Below, piece after piece: positions 9,901-24,900 of a stretch of 53,117 bases of DNA. The stretch's first letter is position 1. Every line of letters starts with the position of its first letter. Under the pieces are notes generated by a model. It was not told where the DNA came from, searched no databases, and saw nothing but the letters and a program-made list of their open reading frames with translations. The position numbers were made by a program, and so were the translations under genes. The stretch is from Saprospiraceae bacterium (GTDB lineage Bacteria > Bacteroidota > Bacteroidia > Chitinophagales > Saprospiraceae), in NCBI GenBank assembly GCA_020631405.1, contig JAHDHH010000026.1, positions 1-53,117 of the forward strand. Direction: 5' to 3'.

Positions 9901-12900
9901 GTTTGTTACAGTTAATTGATAATCAATCATATCTCCATATACATATGGACCAGGCGTTACGGCTTGCTTGAACTGTGCTAAGTCAAATATTTCAATACCT
10001 GCAGGATCGTGATCATCTTGATTACCATTAGGGTCAACAGTATCTAAATCATCATCACCTAAACCGTCAGGCTGAATATCATTTTCTTCAGCAGTATCGC
10101 TACCTGGCGTACTATCTGCATCTACTGGAGGTGTATTATTTGGATCCATATCATCATCAGCTGAAGTGATTTCTGTATAGTTAATCCAATCTTCTTCTCC
10201 ACCAGTTGTCATTTCAATAGTCATGAATAATGACACAGTAACACAATCATCAGCAGCAAGATTATCAATCTGATAAGTTGCATCTGGATCAGTAAATGTC
10301 CATCCTGTACTTGCTGCAGCATCGAAGCTGTAACCAGCAGGGATATAATCAGTCACTTCAATATTGAAGGCATCAACATTACCTTGATTACATACAGTCA
10401 CTTCAAACTCTAGTAAGTCTCCATAGCTGTATGGACCAGGCGTTACTAATGTCTTAATCTGAGCCAAGTCAAATACTGGTAATGTTTCTGGATCATGATT
10501 ATCCTCATCAGGATTATTTGGATCATCAGGATTACCATTTTCTTCATTATCTGTCACATCAGTTTCATCATCTGGATCATCATCAAATGTTCCATCCGAA
10601 TCTTCTCTTGGATTACCTTCATCGTCAGTAGCTGAAGAAATTTCACTGATATTTTCGAATCCATCATCATCACCTAAGCACTGCGTCAACTCTAAGTCTA
10701 TAGTTACTACTGAAGTAAATCCAGGATTTATTAAAGTTGTAATGGTTGTCTGTGCTGTGTGAGACGCTGCATCATATGTCCAGCTACCGTCATTGCTTGC
10801 TAAGTAAGTCAAACCGCAAGGCAGACTTTCATTAATTACAACATTAGTTGCTGGCACATTACCTTGATTCGTCACAGTGATTTCGTAAGTCAATACATCA
10901 CCATACACATATGGTCCAGCAGTAACCAATTGCTTGATCTGTGCTAAGTCAAATACTTCGACCATTGCAGGATCATGATCATCCTCATCATCTTGACCTG
11001 GTTGTGTTGGATCTTCATCAACGACACCATCGTTATCATCACCTGGCTGAACATCATTGTCGTTATCAGGGAAATCATCTGGATTACTATCTACGTCATC
11101 TCTAGGATTACCTTCATCGTCAGTAGCTCCAGCAATTTCTGCATAGTTTGTCCAATCATTGGCACCTCCTGAAGTTGGTTGGATAGTTAATACTAATGGA
11201 ATAGTTACGCTTGTGTTTGGCGCTAAATCCATCGTATGTGTATATCTCAACGTACCATCAACATCTTCAGTCCATCCTGCATTAGCCGCAGGATCGAAGC
11301 TGTAACCCGCAGGTGTGTAATCAACAACTTCAATATTATTAGCAGTAATGTTTCCTTGGTTATAAACATTTATACCAAAAGTTACATCATCACCAATAGC
11401 ATATGGTCCCATAGAAGTCACCTCTTTGCTTAATGCTAAATCGAAAACTTCTTCAACTAAGAATAATTCTGGATCGTGATCATCCTCATCGGCTGTACCA
11501 TCACCAGTATTATCATTATCTGTATCAAAAGGATCATTATCTGGATCTGTATCTGGTGTACTATCCACATCATCACCAGGATTACCCGCACCGTCAGTAC
11601 CACCAGAAATTTCAGCCCAGTTGATATGTTCTCCACCAGGACAATCGCCCAACTGAATTGTGATATCAACAGTAACACTTTGATTTGGTGTCAATAATCC
11701 CGTCAAGCCACCATTAGCTACGCTTAATAGGATGCTTGCTGTACCGTCTCCATTATCTGTCCAGTCTGGATCATTTAAAGTTGTGCATTCTGGCAAGTAG
11801 TCAATAATCTCAATATTATCTGCTGGTACATTTCCTTGGTTAGTAACCTGTATTCTAAATGATACATCGTCACCTTCTGAGAATACACCTAACTGACCAG
11901 GTACTATGATTTTAATTAATGCTAAATCAAAATCACTAGGTACGTCTGCAGGATCCATTATTTGAATTTGTTCTGGATCATGATCATCTTCATCATCTGT
12001 ACCATCACCATCTAACTGATTATCATCACCGTAAACATCATTATCTGGATCTTCATCTGGTGTTGAATCAATATCAGTCACTGGGTTACCATTACTATCT
12101 GTAGCTGAACCAATCTCAGCCCAGTTAACAATTGGTCCCATAGCACAACCATCTAACATCATTGCAATCGTCACTGAAACTGCTTGACCTGGAGCTAATG
12201 GCGCTGCCATATCTCCGTTAGCCACACTTACAATTCTTACTGCAGTATTATCACCCGCATCATAGAACCAGTTAGGATCTACAAGTGTCTGACAAGAAGG
12301 TAGATAATCTACTACTTCAATATCATCAGCTGGGATATTACCTTGATTATAAACAGTAATCTCATATACTACGATATCACCATTAGCCACATTTGATGAT
12401 TGACCTGGAGCCAATCTCTTTTCTAGAGCTAAATCAAATACTGGATCTACTACAGGAGAAATAATTATTTCTTCTGGATCATGATCATCTTCATCATCTG
12501 TACCGTCGCCATCTGTTTGATCATTATCGCCATATGTATCATTATCTTGATCATCGTCTGGTGTAGAATCTACATCTGTTACAGGATCACCATTTCCATC
12601 TGTTGCATCTACGATTTCTGCCCAATTAGTATGCGAACCTGTAGGACAATCTGAATAATCTAAAGTAATTGGTACTGTTACTGTCTCACCTGGTGGAAGA
12701 GGGAATGATAAACCGCCGTTAGCCACACTAAGAGTAATACTCGCTGTACCATCTAAATTATCTGTCCAGTTTACATCTTCAAGAGTTGCACACTCTGGCA
12801 GGTAATCGATCACTTCGATATTATCCGCAGCAATTGTACCCTGGTTTTGTACATTGATATTAAATGTAACTCCAGTATTTAGTGGAATTGTATTAGATGC

Positions 12901-15900
12901 TCCCGGCAATACAGTTTTTGTCAAGGCTAAATCAAAGAACTCTTCAATTTCATCTTGAACTGTTACCACTTCTGGATCATGATCATCTTCGTCATCTATG
13001 CCGTCTCCATCAGTTTGATCATCTTCTCCATAGTTATCATTATTTGGATCGCTATCAGGCGTAGAGTCTACATCTGTTTGCGGATTTCCATTACCATCAG
13101 TTGCTCCAGCAATCTCAGCCCAGTTTGTTTGTGAAGTACCTGAGCAAGCCCCTACTTCTAGAGTTAAAGGAACCGCTACCGACTCACCTGGTAAGATCGG
13201 CGTCGTTAAGCCACCATTAGCAACACTAACCATGATACTTGCTGTACCATCTCCATTATCTGTCCAATCATTATCTGCTAATGTGAAGCAATCTGGAATA
13301 TAATCTACTAGCTCTACATTATCAGCAGGAACGTTACCTTGGTTGATGACGAATATTTCGTAATCCACTAAGTCGCCTGGCATTACTGTTGAACTTTGTC
13401 CGAATGCTAATGACTTCACTAACGCTAAATCAAATTCTTCTGGCTCTGGTGTACCGATTGGTACTTCCGCTGGATCATGATCATCTTCATCATTTGTACC
13501 GTCGCCAGTCGTATCGTTATCAGTCATGTACTCATCATTATCTGGATCGCTATCAGGAGTAGAATCTACATCCGTTTGTGGATTACCAGCACCATCAGTA
13601 GCACCAGCAATCTCTGACCAGTTCGTCACAGAAGTACCACTTGTACATGCATCTACTGAAAGTGTAATTTCAACTTTTACGCTAGTACCTGGTAGTAATG
13701 GCGTATCTAAACCACCATTAGCAACGCTTAAAGTAATACTAGCTGAACCATTGCCGTTATCTGTCCAATCCGTATCAGCTAAGCTCATACAACTTGGAAT
13801 ATAATCGACAACTTCAATATTATCTGCAGTTAGGTCTCCTTGATTGAATACTTCAATTTCAAAGTTGACCATATCTCCATTTTCAACTGGAACAACCTGA
13901 CCTGGAGCTAATACTTTAGTCAATGCTAAATCAAAGTCCATTGGTATAGTATCATCTAAAGTAATCGTCTCTGGATCGTGATCATCTTCATCATCAGTAC
14001 CATCACCATCTGTTTGATTATCCTCACCTTCTGTATCATTATTAGGATCGCTGTCTGGTGTAGAATCTGTATCATCCTGAGGATTACCTTGACTATCCGT
14101 TGCACCTGCAATCTCTGCATAGTTCGTTAAATCACCAGGAGCACAATCCATAAGTACTACTGTGATCGGAACAATAACTTGAGTATTAGGCTGCAATGGC
14201 GTTGATAAGCCACCGTTAGCTACACTTAACGTGATACTAGCTGTACCATCTCCATTATCTGTCCAATCCATATCCGCTAACATGAAGCAATCAGGCATAT
14301 AGTCCACTACTTCAATATTGTCAGCTGATAGGTTACCTTGATTGATAACTGTGATATCAAAACTCACTGTTGCACCATTACCTACAGTTGATGCTTGTCC
14401 TGGAGATAGTGTCTTAGTCAATGCTAAGTCAAAAACCATATTTTCAGGATCAAGTATTGTTATGTCTGCAGGGTCATGATCATCTTCATCACCACCATTC
14501 AATCCATCTTGAGTAATATCATCATCTGATGTAAATAAGTCATTATCAGGATCCGAATCTGGAGTTGAGTCATCATCCTCTTGAGGATCACCAAACTCAT
14601 CCGTAAAGTCACTTATCTCTGCCCAGTTCATCAATGTACCTGAAGCACAAGCATCTACCGTGAATACGATATCAACCAGTACACTTTGACCTGGAGGAAG
14701 CGGCACTGCCAATCCACCATTAGCTACACTTAAAGTAATATCTGCTGTGCCATCACCATTATCTGACCAATCAGAATCTGTTAATGTTAAGCAATCAGGC
14801 AACTGATCTGTAATCATGATATTATCAGCTGGTTGGTTACCTTGATTCGTTACTTGGATATCAAAGCTTACTAAATCTCCAACCGCTACTGGATTAGGTT
14901 GACCTAAAGTTAAGGTCTTCACTAATGCTAAATCCCAAATAGGCACCTCGACCAATACCGGTTCTGGATCGTGATCATCTTCATCAGTTTCAGCTACTTC
15001 ATCATTAGGTGTACCTGAACCATCACCATCTACAACATCATCACTATCTGTATCTGGATTACCACCAGCATCGTTACCATTTGTATCATCTGGCGTACTA
15101 TCCGCATCCGTTTGCGGCGCACCATCACCATCTGTCGCATCACTAATTTCTGCATAGTTAACTTGAGTTTGAGTACCGCAAGCCCCAACAGTTAAAGTAA
15201 TTTGTACAGTAACTGATTCTGCCGGTGCCAATGGTGCTGTTAAGCCACCATTAGCTACAGTCAACGTTCTTGTTGCCGTGCTATTCATATTATCCGTCCA
15301 TGCCGCATCATTTAATGTAAAGCATGAAGGGAAGTAATCTGTTATTTCAATATTATCTGCCTCAACATTTCCTTGATTAGTTACAGTGATATCATAAGTA
15401 ATATCATCTAACCATGCATAAGGACCTGGATCCGCAACTGTTTTAATTAGTGCTAAATCGAATACATCTATAATGGCTGGATCTGCATCATCTTCATCTC
15501 CTGATGCCGTATCATCTCCAGGCGTTCCTGAACCATCACCATCTACAGTGTCATCAGTATCGCCTTCTGGCACACCACCTCCATCATTAGTAGGATCATC
15601 ATCTGCCGTACTATCAATATCGTCACCAGTCACATCATTGCCTTCATCATCAGACATGCTCGTCACCTCTGCAGTATTTGTATATGCGCCACCTGTAGCA
15701 TCTGAACAAGGCACAACAACTACAAATATGCTTACTGTCTCTGTTGCTCCAGGAGCAATCGGACCAGCTACTGTCGTTGTCGCCGTATGTGCAGCACTGT
15801 CATATGACCAAGTCGGTGCACTACTTGCATCGAATTCGTATCCACATGGCAAGTAATCCGTTACTACAACATCAGTTAAGGTTACAGATCCTTGGTTATA

Positions 15901-18900
15901 CACTTCAACCTCGAATTCTACAACATCATCGTATGTAAAAGGACCAGCTGTAACAGGTACTTTTGTTAAAGCAACATCTACGATAAAGATACCTGCTGGA
16001 TCTGCATCATCCTCATCTGTCCCTGCCACTTCATCATCAGGATCACCTGACGCATCTCCATCGATAACATCATCACTATCTGTATCTACCGCACCACCTG
16101 CATCGTTTGCAGGGTCATCATCTGGAGTACTATCAATATCCTCAGTTACATTACCTTCTTCATCTGAAGCACTAGTGATTTCAGCTTCATTAATATAACT
16201 ACTTGTCCCATCAGAATTATCCATTACTAATTCTAAAGTAATAGTTATAGGCATGCTTGCCCCTGGAGCCAGAGGACCAGGAATTGTAGCTTCATAGTGA
16301 TCACCAGCAGGAGTCCATGCTGGCATGCCTGAAACATAAGTATATCCTGAAGGAATATAATCTGTAATCAAGATGTCTGTTGCTGTAACATTACCTTGAT
16401 TTGTTACTTCTATAGTAAATGTTAGTTCATCACCATAAGCATAAGGCGGAGGTGTATCTAACACTTTAGTTAATGCTAAATCAAAGATTTCAATCTGAGC
16501 TGGATCGGCATCATCTTCATCGCCTGCTGCATCATCAGTACCTGGATCTGCAGAACCATCACCATCAACAACATTATCAGAATCACCATCGACAACACCA
16601 CCTCCATCATTAGTTGGGTCACCATCTGGCGTACTGTCTACATCGTCTCCAGAAATATCTTCACCATCTTCATTTTCCATGTATGAAATTTCTGCAACAT
16701 TTAAGTAAGCATTATCCATTGTTGTACAAGGAACCACTTCATATGAAATCGTCACTATTTCGCTTTCATCTGGAGCGATAGGACCTTCTACAGTTGTTGT
16801 GTAATAATCGCCAGCTGGATCCCACATTTGAGAACCACTAGAGTAAACATATCCACAACCTGGGTAATCAGTTACAAGAACATTCTGAATTGGAATATTA
16901 CTTTGGTTGAATACCTCAATCTGGAATTCAACAATATCTCCATAAGCGAATGGCCCAGAAGTTACAACAGTTTTCGCAAGTGCTGCATCTACGATAATCA
17001 CATCTGCACATGCTGTATCTTGAGCTTCTACTGTATCATCACCAACGTAATCAATAGACGCTGTATTGAATAAACCTTCACCTGGTGCTGCCGCACCGCT
17101 ACCATTAGCGCCGCATGCACTGTAAGAGTCATCCCCAACACCATCATTAGTGTCTACTGAAGCATTTACTGTCATCGTATAAGTATGTAATACGCCAGCA
17201 GCAATTGGCTCATCAGTTGCTAACACCCATCCTGGAGTTGCAGGAGGTGTTGTTGGCAACGTGCCCATTGAAGGCACATCACTAGAGTATGCTACAGAAT
17301 TGATAATGATATCATCATCATATTCTGGGAAGTCGAATAGGTCATAGATTGTATCTATGGCACCAATATTTTCAACTTCTATTGTAAATACCACATCTGC
17401 TGATCCATCAGGTAAAACATTCATACTTGTGAATGTTTTTGTAACAATTAAGTAAGGAACATCTTCACAAGCTTCATCAGTCTGATCAACGACACCATCG
17501 TCATTTACATCTAAACCTGCTTGATTAAATAATCCTTCACCAGCTGTAGGGTCTCCTCCATTAGTAGATCCACAAGCTGCATTATATGTATCATCACCAA
17601 CTGCACCATCTTCTAAGTCGATACATGTTGTCACAGTTAATGTAAAGCTATCAACAATACCAGGTTCGATATCTTGGTTATTAGCCAATATCCAACCTTG
17701 ATTGTTAGCTGCAAGGGAACTTCCAGGATTACCGACAGCTGTTGTTGTATAATCAGCTGCAGTGATAACAAAGTCATCATCAAATCCAGGATCATCAGTT
17801 AAATCGTAAGTACCCGTGGCACCTCCAATATTTTCAACTGTTAACAAATAAATTATATCATAGCAATTATCTCCTAAAGGAATAATTGTATCTGTTGCTT
17901 TATCTAAAACAAGGTATGGTAATTCTCCACAATCAGAATCTTCAGCATCAGGCGTACCATCATTGTCTAAATCGAGTGCTGCATTGTTATATAATGCCTC
18001 ACCTGGTCCTGCATTATCTGGACCACTACCCTGACCACATTGTGTGTACATACCATCACCAGGTGTAGGACCATTTTGTTCTAATAGATCCATCTGAACA
18101 AGGTAAGTCACTGTATATGTGTGCGTTGAATTAGCCGCTAACGGCTCATCATCCGCTAATTGCCATCCTGGAGTTGCAGGCACTGGTAATACCAATCCAC
18201 CACTAGGTGTTGCATCGCTTGTATAACTAGCATTTATTATAACGATATCTGTATCAAAGCCAGGCTCATCATATAAATCGTATTCAGTAGGGAATGCACT
18301 TGTATTCTCCACAGTAATCTCATAGAATACATTGTATTCATTAGCATTAGCTGTAGGTGTAATATTGCTTATTGTTTTCTCGAATGTAGGACAGTTAATC
18401 ACTGTAAATTGCTCTGATGCACTATTACAAACGTCACCTACATTATAATATTCAAGATAATAAGTGCCTTCTTCAGTAGCTTCAAAAGTACCATTAGCAC
18501 CCACTTGGACTGGTGTTTCAGTACCGTCAGCATTAACTTTTATCCAGTTATAATTTGTAAATCCTGTAGGAGCTGTAAATGTAGCTGTAGCAGCATTACA
18601 AAGACTACCTTGATCGAATAGTGCTGATACAGGCTGCTCTAAAACTTCAACTGGATAGAATCCTGTGAATTCACACATACCGCCATCAGTCATAAAGAAA
18701 AATGTTACTTCATATGTTATCGAAGCAGCTGGATCACACATAGTTGGCGTAAAGCTCGTTGGATCATCTAAGTAATCCGTAGGGCTCCACATTACAGTTA
18801 CACTATTTTCATATTCTGAAGGAATATCTAAATCTAATTGCGTACAACCCACGCTACAAGCTTCTACAAGATCGTAAGGTCCAGGCATAAATTCAGCTAA

Positions 18901-21900
18901 GCTGTATAACTCAATATCAAAAGTAAATGGCTGACAACCACCTGTCTGACTTGTTACTGAAAGTACGACTGGTGAATCGATACCGTAACCTTCATTTAAT
19001 GTCAAGTATAAACTATCACCTGCGGCATTCTCTGCTAATGTACCACCTGCGGCAGGTGTTACCACATAATCCCAATCACCACAATTCTCTAAACCGAATG
19101 GTGTCATAGGACATAAAGCAAATTCATTACCTAAAGCATCAACTACATCTGGCTCAATACTATCGTAATAGAAATCTTGAGCATCACATACACAGTTTGT
19201 TTCTTGCATAATCATCAAGAATACAGGACAAGCTAAATTTTCGTCAATATCAAAGCATCCTTCTAAAATGGTTGTAGAACCATTTGTCATTGTGACACTT
19301 TGCATTTCAGAAACTAACTTTTCATCATAATCATCTATTTGACCATTAGCGTCAATATCTCTAATGATGGCAATTTCAATATCATTTTGATAGAAGTCAC
19401 CATTGTTTAATAATTCAGCTGTATAGCAAAGTGGAACAGTTCCATCTCCATTTCCACAGCCTACAGTTAAATTTTGATCTTCAACTGTAACTGGAGGTAA
19501 GAAGTTTAACTCAATTATTGGATTGACACTATTTAAAACATCAACGGAACATTCTATTCCCTGCGCCATACAATTGGCATTCATTATCTCTGAACTTACC
19601 TGTACACCTAAATCTTGATCACCACATTCAATATCTTCAGGTACGGTGAACGTAAATGAAGTTTGGAATGCCTGACCAGGTCCGATACCATCTGGAATAT
19701 CAAAACAAATGTGTGTTATAGACCCATTCATTGTCTCAGTAAAAGTAGGTGTATGACTACCTGGACTGACCCAAGCGACACTACCTGGCACATATGCAAA
19801 TGTGCTTGTTTCTATATCCATACAAACCATACTATTCTCGGTTTCGCCGAGTGGACTTGTATTTAGATATGTGAGATTTAATGTTGTTTCTACACCACAA
19901 TTTGCTTCCATAGGATCAGCAAACACAAAGAATTGTGGGAAGTCTGCTGGATTAGCACCTTCTATAATTATAGGATTAGAAGGAACGAACATTGTATTGA
20001 AAATAGATTCACATGGATCATTTCCACTTGCTTGAAAATATATTTGTGTACCAGAAACAAATTCATCACAAACTGTTTCCACTTCGAATAAGAACTGCAC
20101 AAAGTTACTGTCCATTGCTGAAGCTACGCCTGGTAATCCATCTGAATTAATAGGGTCATTTGGCAATACGCCACTCCATATGGCATCATCTGTATATTCA
20201 AAATTTCTACCTAAAGCACTGTTACTTGCTGGATCTGCTGTTGGATCTGGAATTGATACACAAGGTGCTGTAAATGATGGACCGCCAGGGTAACAAACTT
20301 GCCAAGAACCTGGCACATAATCGATTCCAGAAGGGAACCACCAGTCTGTACCAATGCCCGTCATTGTAGCTAATTTCACATTTTTTATAACTGTACCCAT
20401 AGGAATAGTTTCACAAAGTGGATACTCTCCTATCGGATTTGGATTCCATTCTGCTTGAATTTCTGCTTCTTCTGCTACGTATTCGTAGCATGCGCCTACT
20501 TCATCACAAGCTCCTCCTGCTGCTGAAAACAAAGCAGCTTTATTTGGATCTATACAACCTGAAGTTGTGGTTAAGCATATTTGTGTTTCGACATCTAGAC
20601 CAACTGGGCAGAACAATAATTCTGTAACCAATTCTACTTCTGCACATTCTCCTGGTGCCAAATCTGGCATCGTGATCGCATAAGCATTTGACTCAGGTAA
20701 TTGAGTTACTAAGGTCCATGGTAATGACATACCTGTAGCTGGATCTACCGCATCAATAAATGCGATTGAGCTTGGCACAACTACACTGGTTACTACATTA
20801 GTATGCGTCCCCATATCTACTCCATTCATTTCTGAGCACACTTCGTATACGTTTGTTTCGTTTCCACCTGCCACATCTGCAATCAATAATTCTGATAAGT
20901 TCGGCAGTAGTGGTGGGAAGTTAGAACTATTATCTGTAAAGTTTTCTGGCGAAGTAATCAGGTAGCCACCTTGTCTCATAGGGTTGACTGTATGATTACT
21001 TGCGTTAGGGTCTGTTGTTATTTTTTGGAAGTAAGAAGAACATCCCTCTAAAGGATCTGCACTACAGCCTTCTCCAAATGGATTAATTGGGAACATATAC
21101 CTATATGAGGTATTGGTATAATCCCTAGTTGCAGTAGATGCATTTCCAAAATATGAATTTTGTCTTTCGCGTGCTAAAGTTGGAATGTACGGCTCGGCAA
21201 ACTGATATTCTAACCTAAAATCTGTAGATTCAATATCTTCTGGACACAATGAAGACAATGAATATCTAACACCATATGTACACTGTTCAGTACCCCCAAC
21301 CATCAAATGCGGAAATGGATCTCCCTTTTTATGTATTAATTGCGGAATATCACAATAGTCACCAGTTTCATTTGGACCATCTGGACCGTAGCCATAAGGC
21401 GTTGAAATACCTTCTAAATATTGTTCATCTACAAGCTTGAGAGCCGCTAATGTATCTGTTGACTCTGCTACACAACATGTATTCCCATTATCATCAATAC
21501 AAGCTAAATTACCCTCCTCATCTCTGATATAATCAGGAGGAAAAGTAACTTCGGAACCATCGGGCATGACAATAACTCCATCACCCAAATAAACCATGTT
21601 ATTAGGGAATTGAAATTGTAGATACTCAGTTGCAAAATATGGTCTGTATTCATTTTCAAACCAAGGCAATTCGCCATCAGCTAGATCTGTTGGTACCGGA
21701 TTCTCTAATGTAAATGTATACTCAACTTCTGTATCACAGTCAGCTACTGTTACATTATTCGAAACAGCTACCGGACCCGGTAAGTGTTCTTGAATTGGAG
21801 CACTTTGACTACAATCCGAAAATATCGTTGTAGAACTACAAGAATTTTCATCCCAACTATAACCAATAAAGTCTATGTATAGATTTGGAGCTGACGGGAA

Positions 21901-24900
21901 TGAGGTACCATTAATAGCTTGTAAATCAAAAGCTGGGTTGTGAATCATTGGTACTTGATACTCTACAATAATTTTATCACCGTTATCCATTGGAAATTGC
22001 TGGAAGAATTCTTCGAAACATGGGTTTACATGATCTTGACTTGGCAAACCATCTCTTGTTGTTACTGAAGAACCAGTAAAACCACAATTAGCAGGTCTTT
22101 GCCAAAAAACTGTCATCCTACTATGATCAGTAAAATAATCCGTGGTAGAAGTGTTCTGCATATCATAATGAACTATGTTACCAGGATAAGTAGGATTTAA
22201 ATTAGGATCATCCTCACAAAATCCATAATTATTATCTGCTCCACCTGGAGCCGCTTGGCCATAATTCAACCCATATCCTTCAACACCAAAGTTTTCTAAT
22301 TGAATACTTGGATAAATGTAATTATCTCTACTTGAATGCGTATAATTCTGCATACAGTCTGGCACACCAATTTCAACTCTTGTATCTGTAGACTCATCAT
22401 ACCAAAACCAACCTAAGAATTGTGCATTATTAATATCACCAATTAAAGGTGTTGCTGGACTTGGTGTATTCATATCAAAACGCATCAACCATTGCTGATC
22501 TGCTTTTTTAAATTCATCGATATCATTTATGGTAAACTCAGTTGATCTAAACAATGTATCACCAGGCAATAGTCTAATTTGATCTGCTCGCGGTACATCA
22601 TCACGCGTTAATTGCTGTGTCATTTCCTTATCAGCAAATCCATAGTTGGTTCTATAATATTCACCAGTTTCACCTTCCATTATACAAGGACAACTAACAC
22701 CTCTCCATATAACATAAACTGCGGCATCACCACAAGATCGAACGATTTCACATGGATCGACGTCACCACATCCATTACATTCTTCAACTACTTTATATGT
22801 TAGATATGCATAATCTGCAGGAGCACAAAATCCTTCATATTCTAGATTGAAAAAATAATCATGAATACTTGCGTTAGGATCACCTGCTGGGATGGTAATA
22901 TTTAATCCTATGGTATCTAACATTCCACCTCCAATATCTACAGTTTCATATTCAGCAGTCGTTCCTGCAATTGGCATGCCTTGATAGGTTGCTGAGCCAT
23001 CTTCATATCTGATATGTTTTATCCTGTCACCTGCAGCAACAATATTTGCCACTAAATATACTCCGCCTGGATTAGCGCATGGTTCTATATTTTCAAAACC
23101 GAACTCATAGCCATATTCGAAACCTACTGTCCCAGGTCCCCAGACATTTGCAGTTGTTGAAATTACTTCAGTAATTGGTAATCCGTATCCAGGAATAATC
23201 ATTGTATTATCAGTACTAGAAATTTCCCCATAAAAGAAATTAACTGTTGGGGTAAATGATCCAAATTGTTGGAAGTCTTGTCCACAGTTTCTTTTACCAT
23301 TGACTTCAATTGCAGAAAGGTTACAACCTAAATCTCCATCACAACTTGACATGCTATCTGAACAACCAATTTCGATTACGGTAGAAATCGTTAGAGCGTC
23401 TCCTCCAGCTAAATCATTCATCACGCCACCGCCATCTAAATCTTGAAGTCCGTATGCTGGATTCGTATTCGTACTAAAATCTAATTCTAATGTACTACCA
23501 GTTATGCTCCATAACGAAGCATCTAATTCCGTACCATTAACTGAGACACTTCCTACAGTCATACCATTACCTAAGCAAGCTGCATATTTTAAAATTAAAT
23601 CTTGCCATAATCCATCCATTGGATCCGTATTAGCTGACATGACTGTTATATCATAACTCATTGGTGTGCCGCATATACCACCGTACATAATATTAGCCGA
23701 TGAAGCTACAACTGTCGAACCAAAGTTAGGTGTAAAGTCGATAGATCCTTCTTTTATTGATCTGTCACCGCATTGCTTACCGTTACAGCCGTAATATACT
23801 TCGTAAGATAAAAACATGGCTTCTTCTGTACATCCTTCTACACCCCAACATACTTCTATATCTAAATCTTCATTAACATCAAAAATATCATCACTATTGG
23901 CACCAGGTCCATAATTTGGTCCAAAATACTGGCCATCTATAACTACCTCAGCAGTACCATTAGTCATATCCATAGTCAAAGTACCTGTAGCATCTATACC
24001 ATTTATAGAAACACTTTCAAGTGAATAATTAGCGTAATCAATGCCATTAATCTCTAAAACGAAATCAGATAATTTCGATTCAAGACCATCTTGAGAAATT
24101 ACTAGGGTTTGACATTCAGGAGTAGCTGAAGTCATAATTGATTGTTCTTCGGGAGTAATTGAAAGATTATTCAATACAGGTACTTTGATACCATTACCAT
24201 AAGAACCGACTTCAGTTATATTTTCGCTACAAGTACCAACGCCACCTGCCTCTAAGTCATATTCGAAATCTACAACAACATCGAAGTTGATATCTGTTTC
24301 AGATTCTAAATCGATATCACAATCAGCAGTCATTCCAAAATTTAAAATAAAAATACCTGCAGAATCTATTGTATTAATTAAGAATACAGGATTTGAACCA
24401 TCTGTGACATCAAACTCTCCTACTGTCCCCATGCCGTTATGTGCTTCTACGAAACCACCATAAGCCAAACCTGTATCGAAGTTAATTGTCACTTGAACAT
24501 TGTTCATTGGACATTCACCATTATTATATAGTATCAAGGATACAGTATCTGGAGTTGAACAAACATTTAATTCATCAACAGATGGATAATTAGGTACACC
24601 GTCTAGAGACGCTATAGTCATACCTGGACATTCTGTACAGTATACTGATGGCTCCGCTGGAATTTCGTAAGTTATACAAAGTTCCGGAGCAGCTGCAGGG
24701 TCATTGCCGTAATCAACAGCTTGTCTGCTGCCTTTGCCATCAATTGCTAAAACTATATTATTTCCTGTTGCATAACCTGGTCTATCCACAATCTCTTGAA
24801 TAATTGCTGTCAAATCTGGTGTTTTCTGTGCTGTACCAGAATCCCCTGCTGTCCAAGTTCCAGGTGTCCAGGATACTGAGCTAGAAGTAGCCGTTCGACT

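Noticed and set aside
15473-15856. Ser/Pro-rich plus-strand open frame of 127 codons
   Set aside because: It is antisense to the Asp/Gly-rich DUF11 stalk; the bias follows from complementing GAT/GGT codons, and there is no independent gene evidence.
8947-17003. Regularly spaced repeats that might be taken for a CRISPR array
   Set aside because: The spacing is about 500 bp, the repeats are imperfect, and all lie inside one long reading frame encoding protein repeats.
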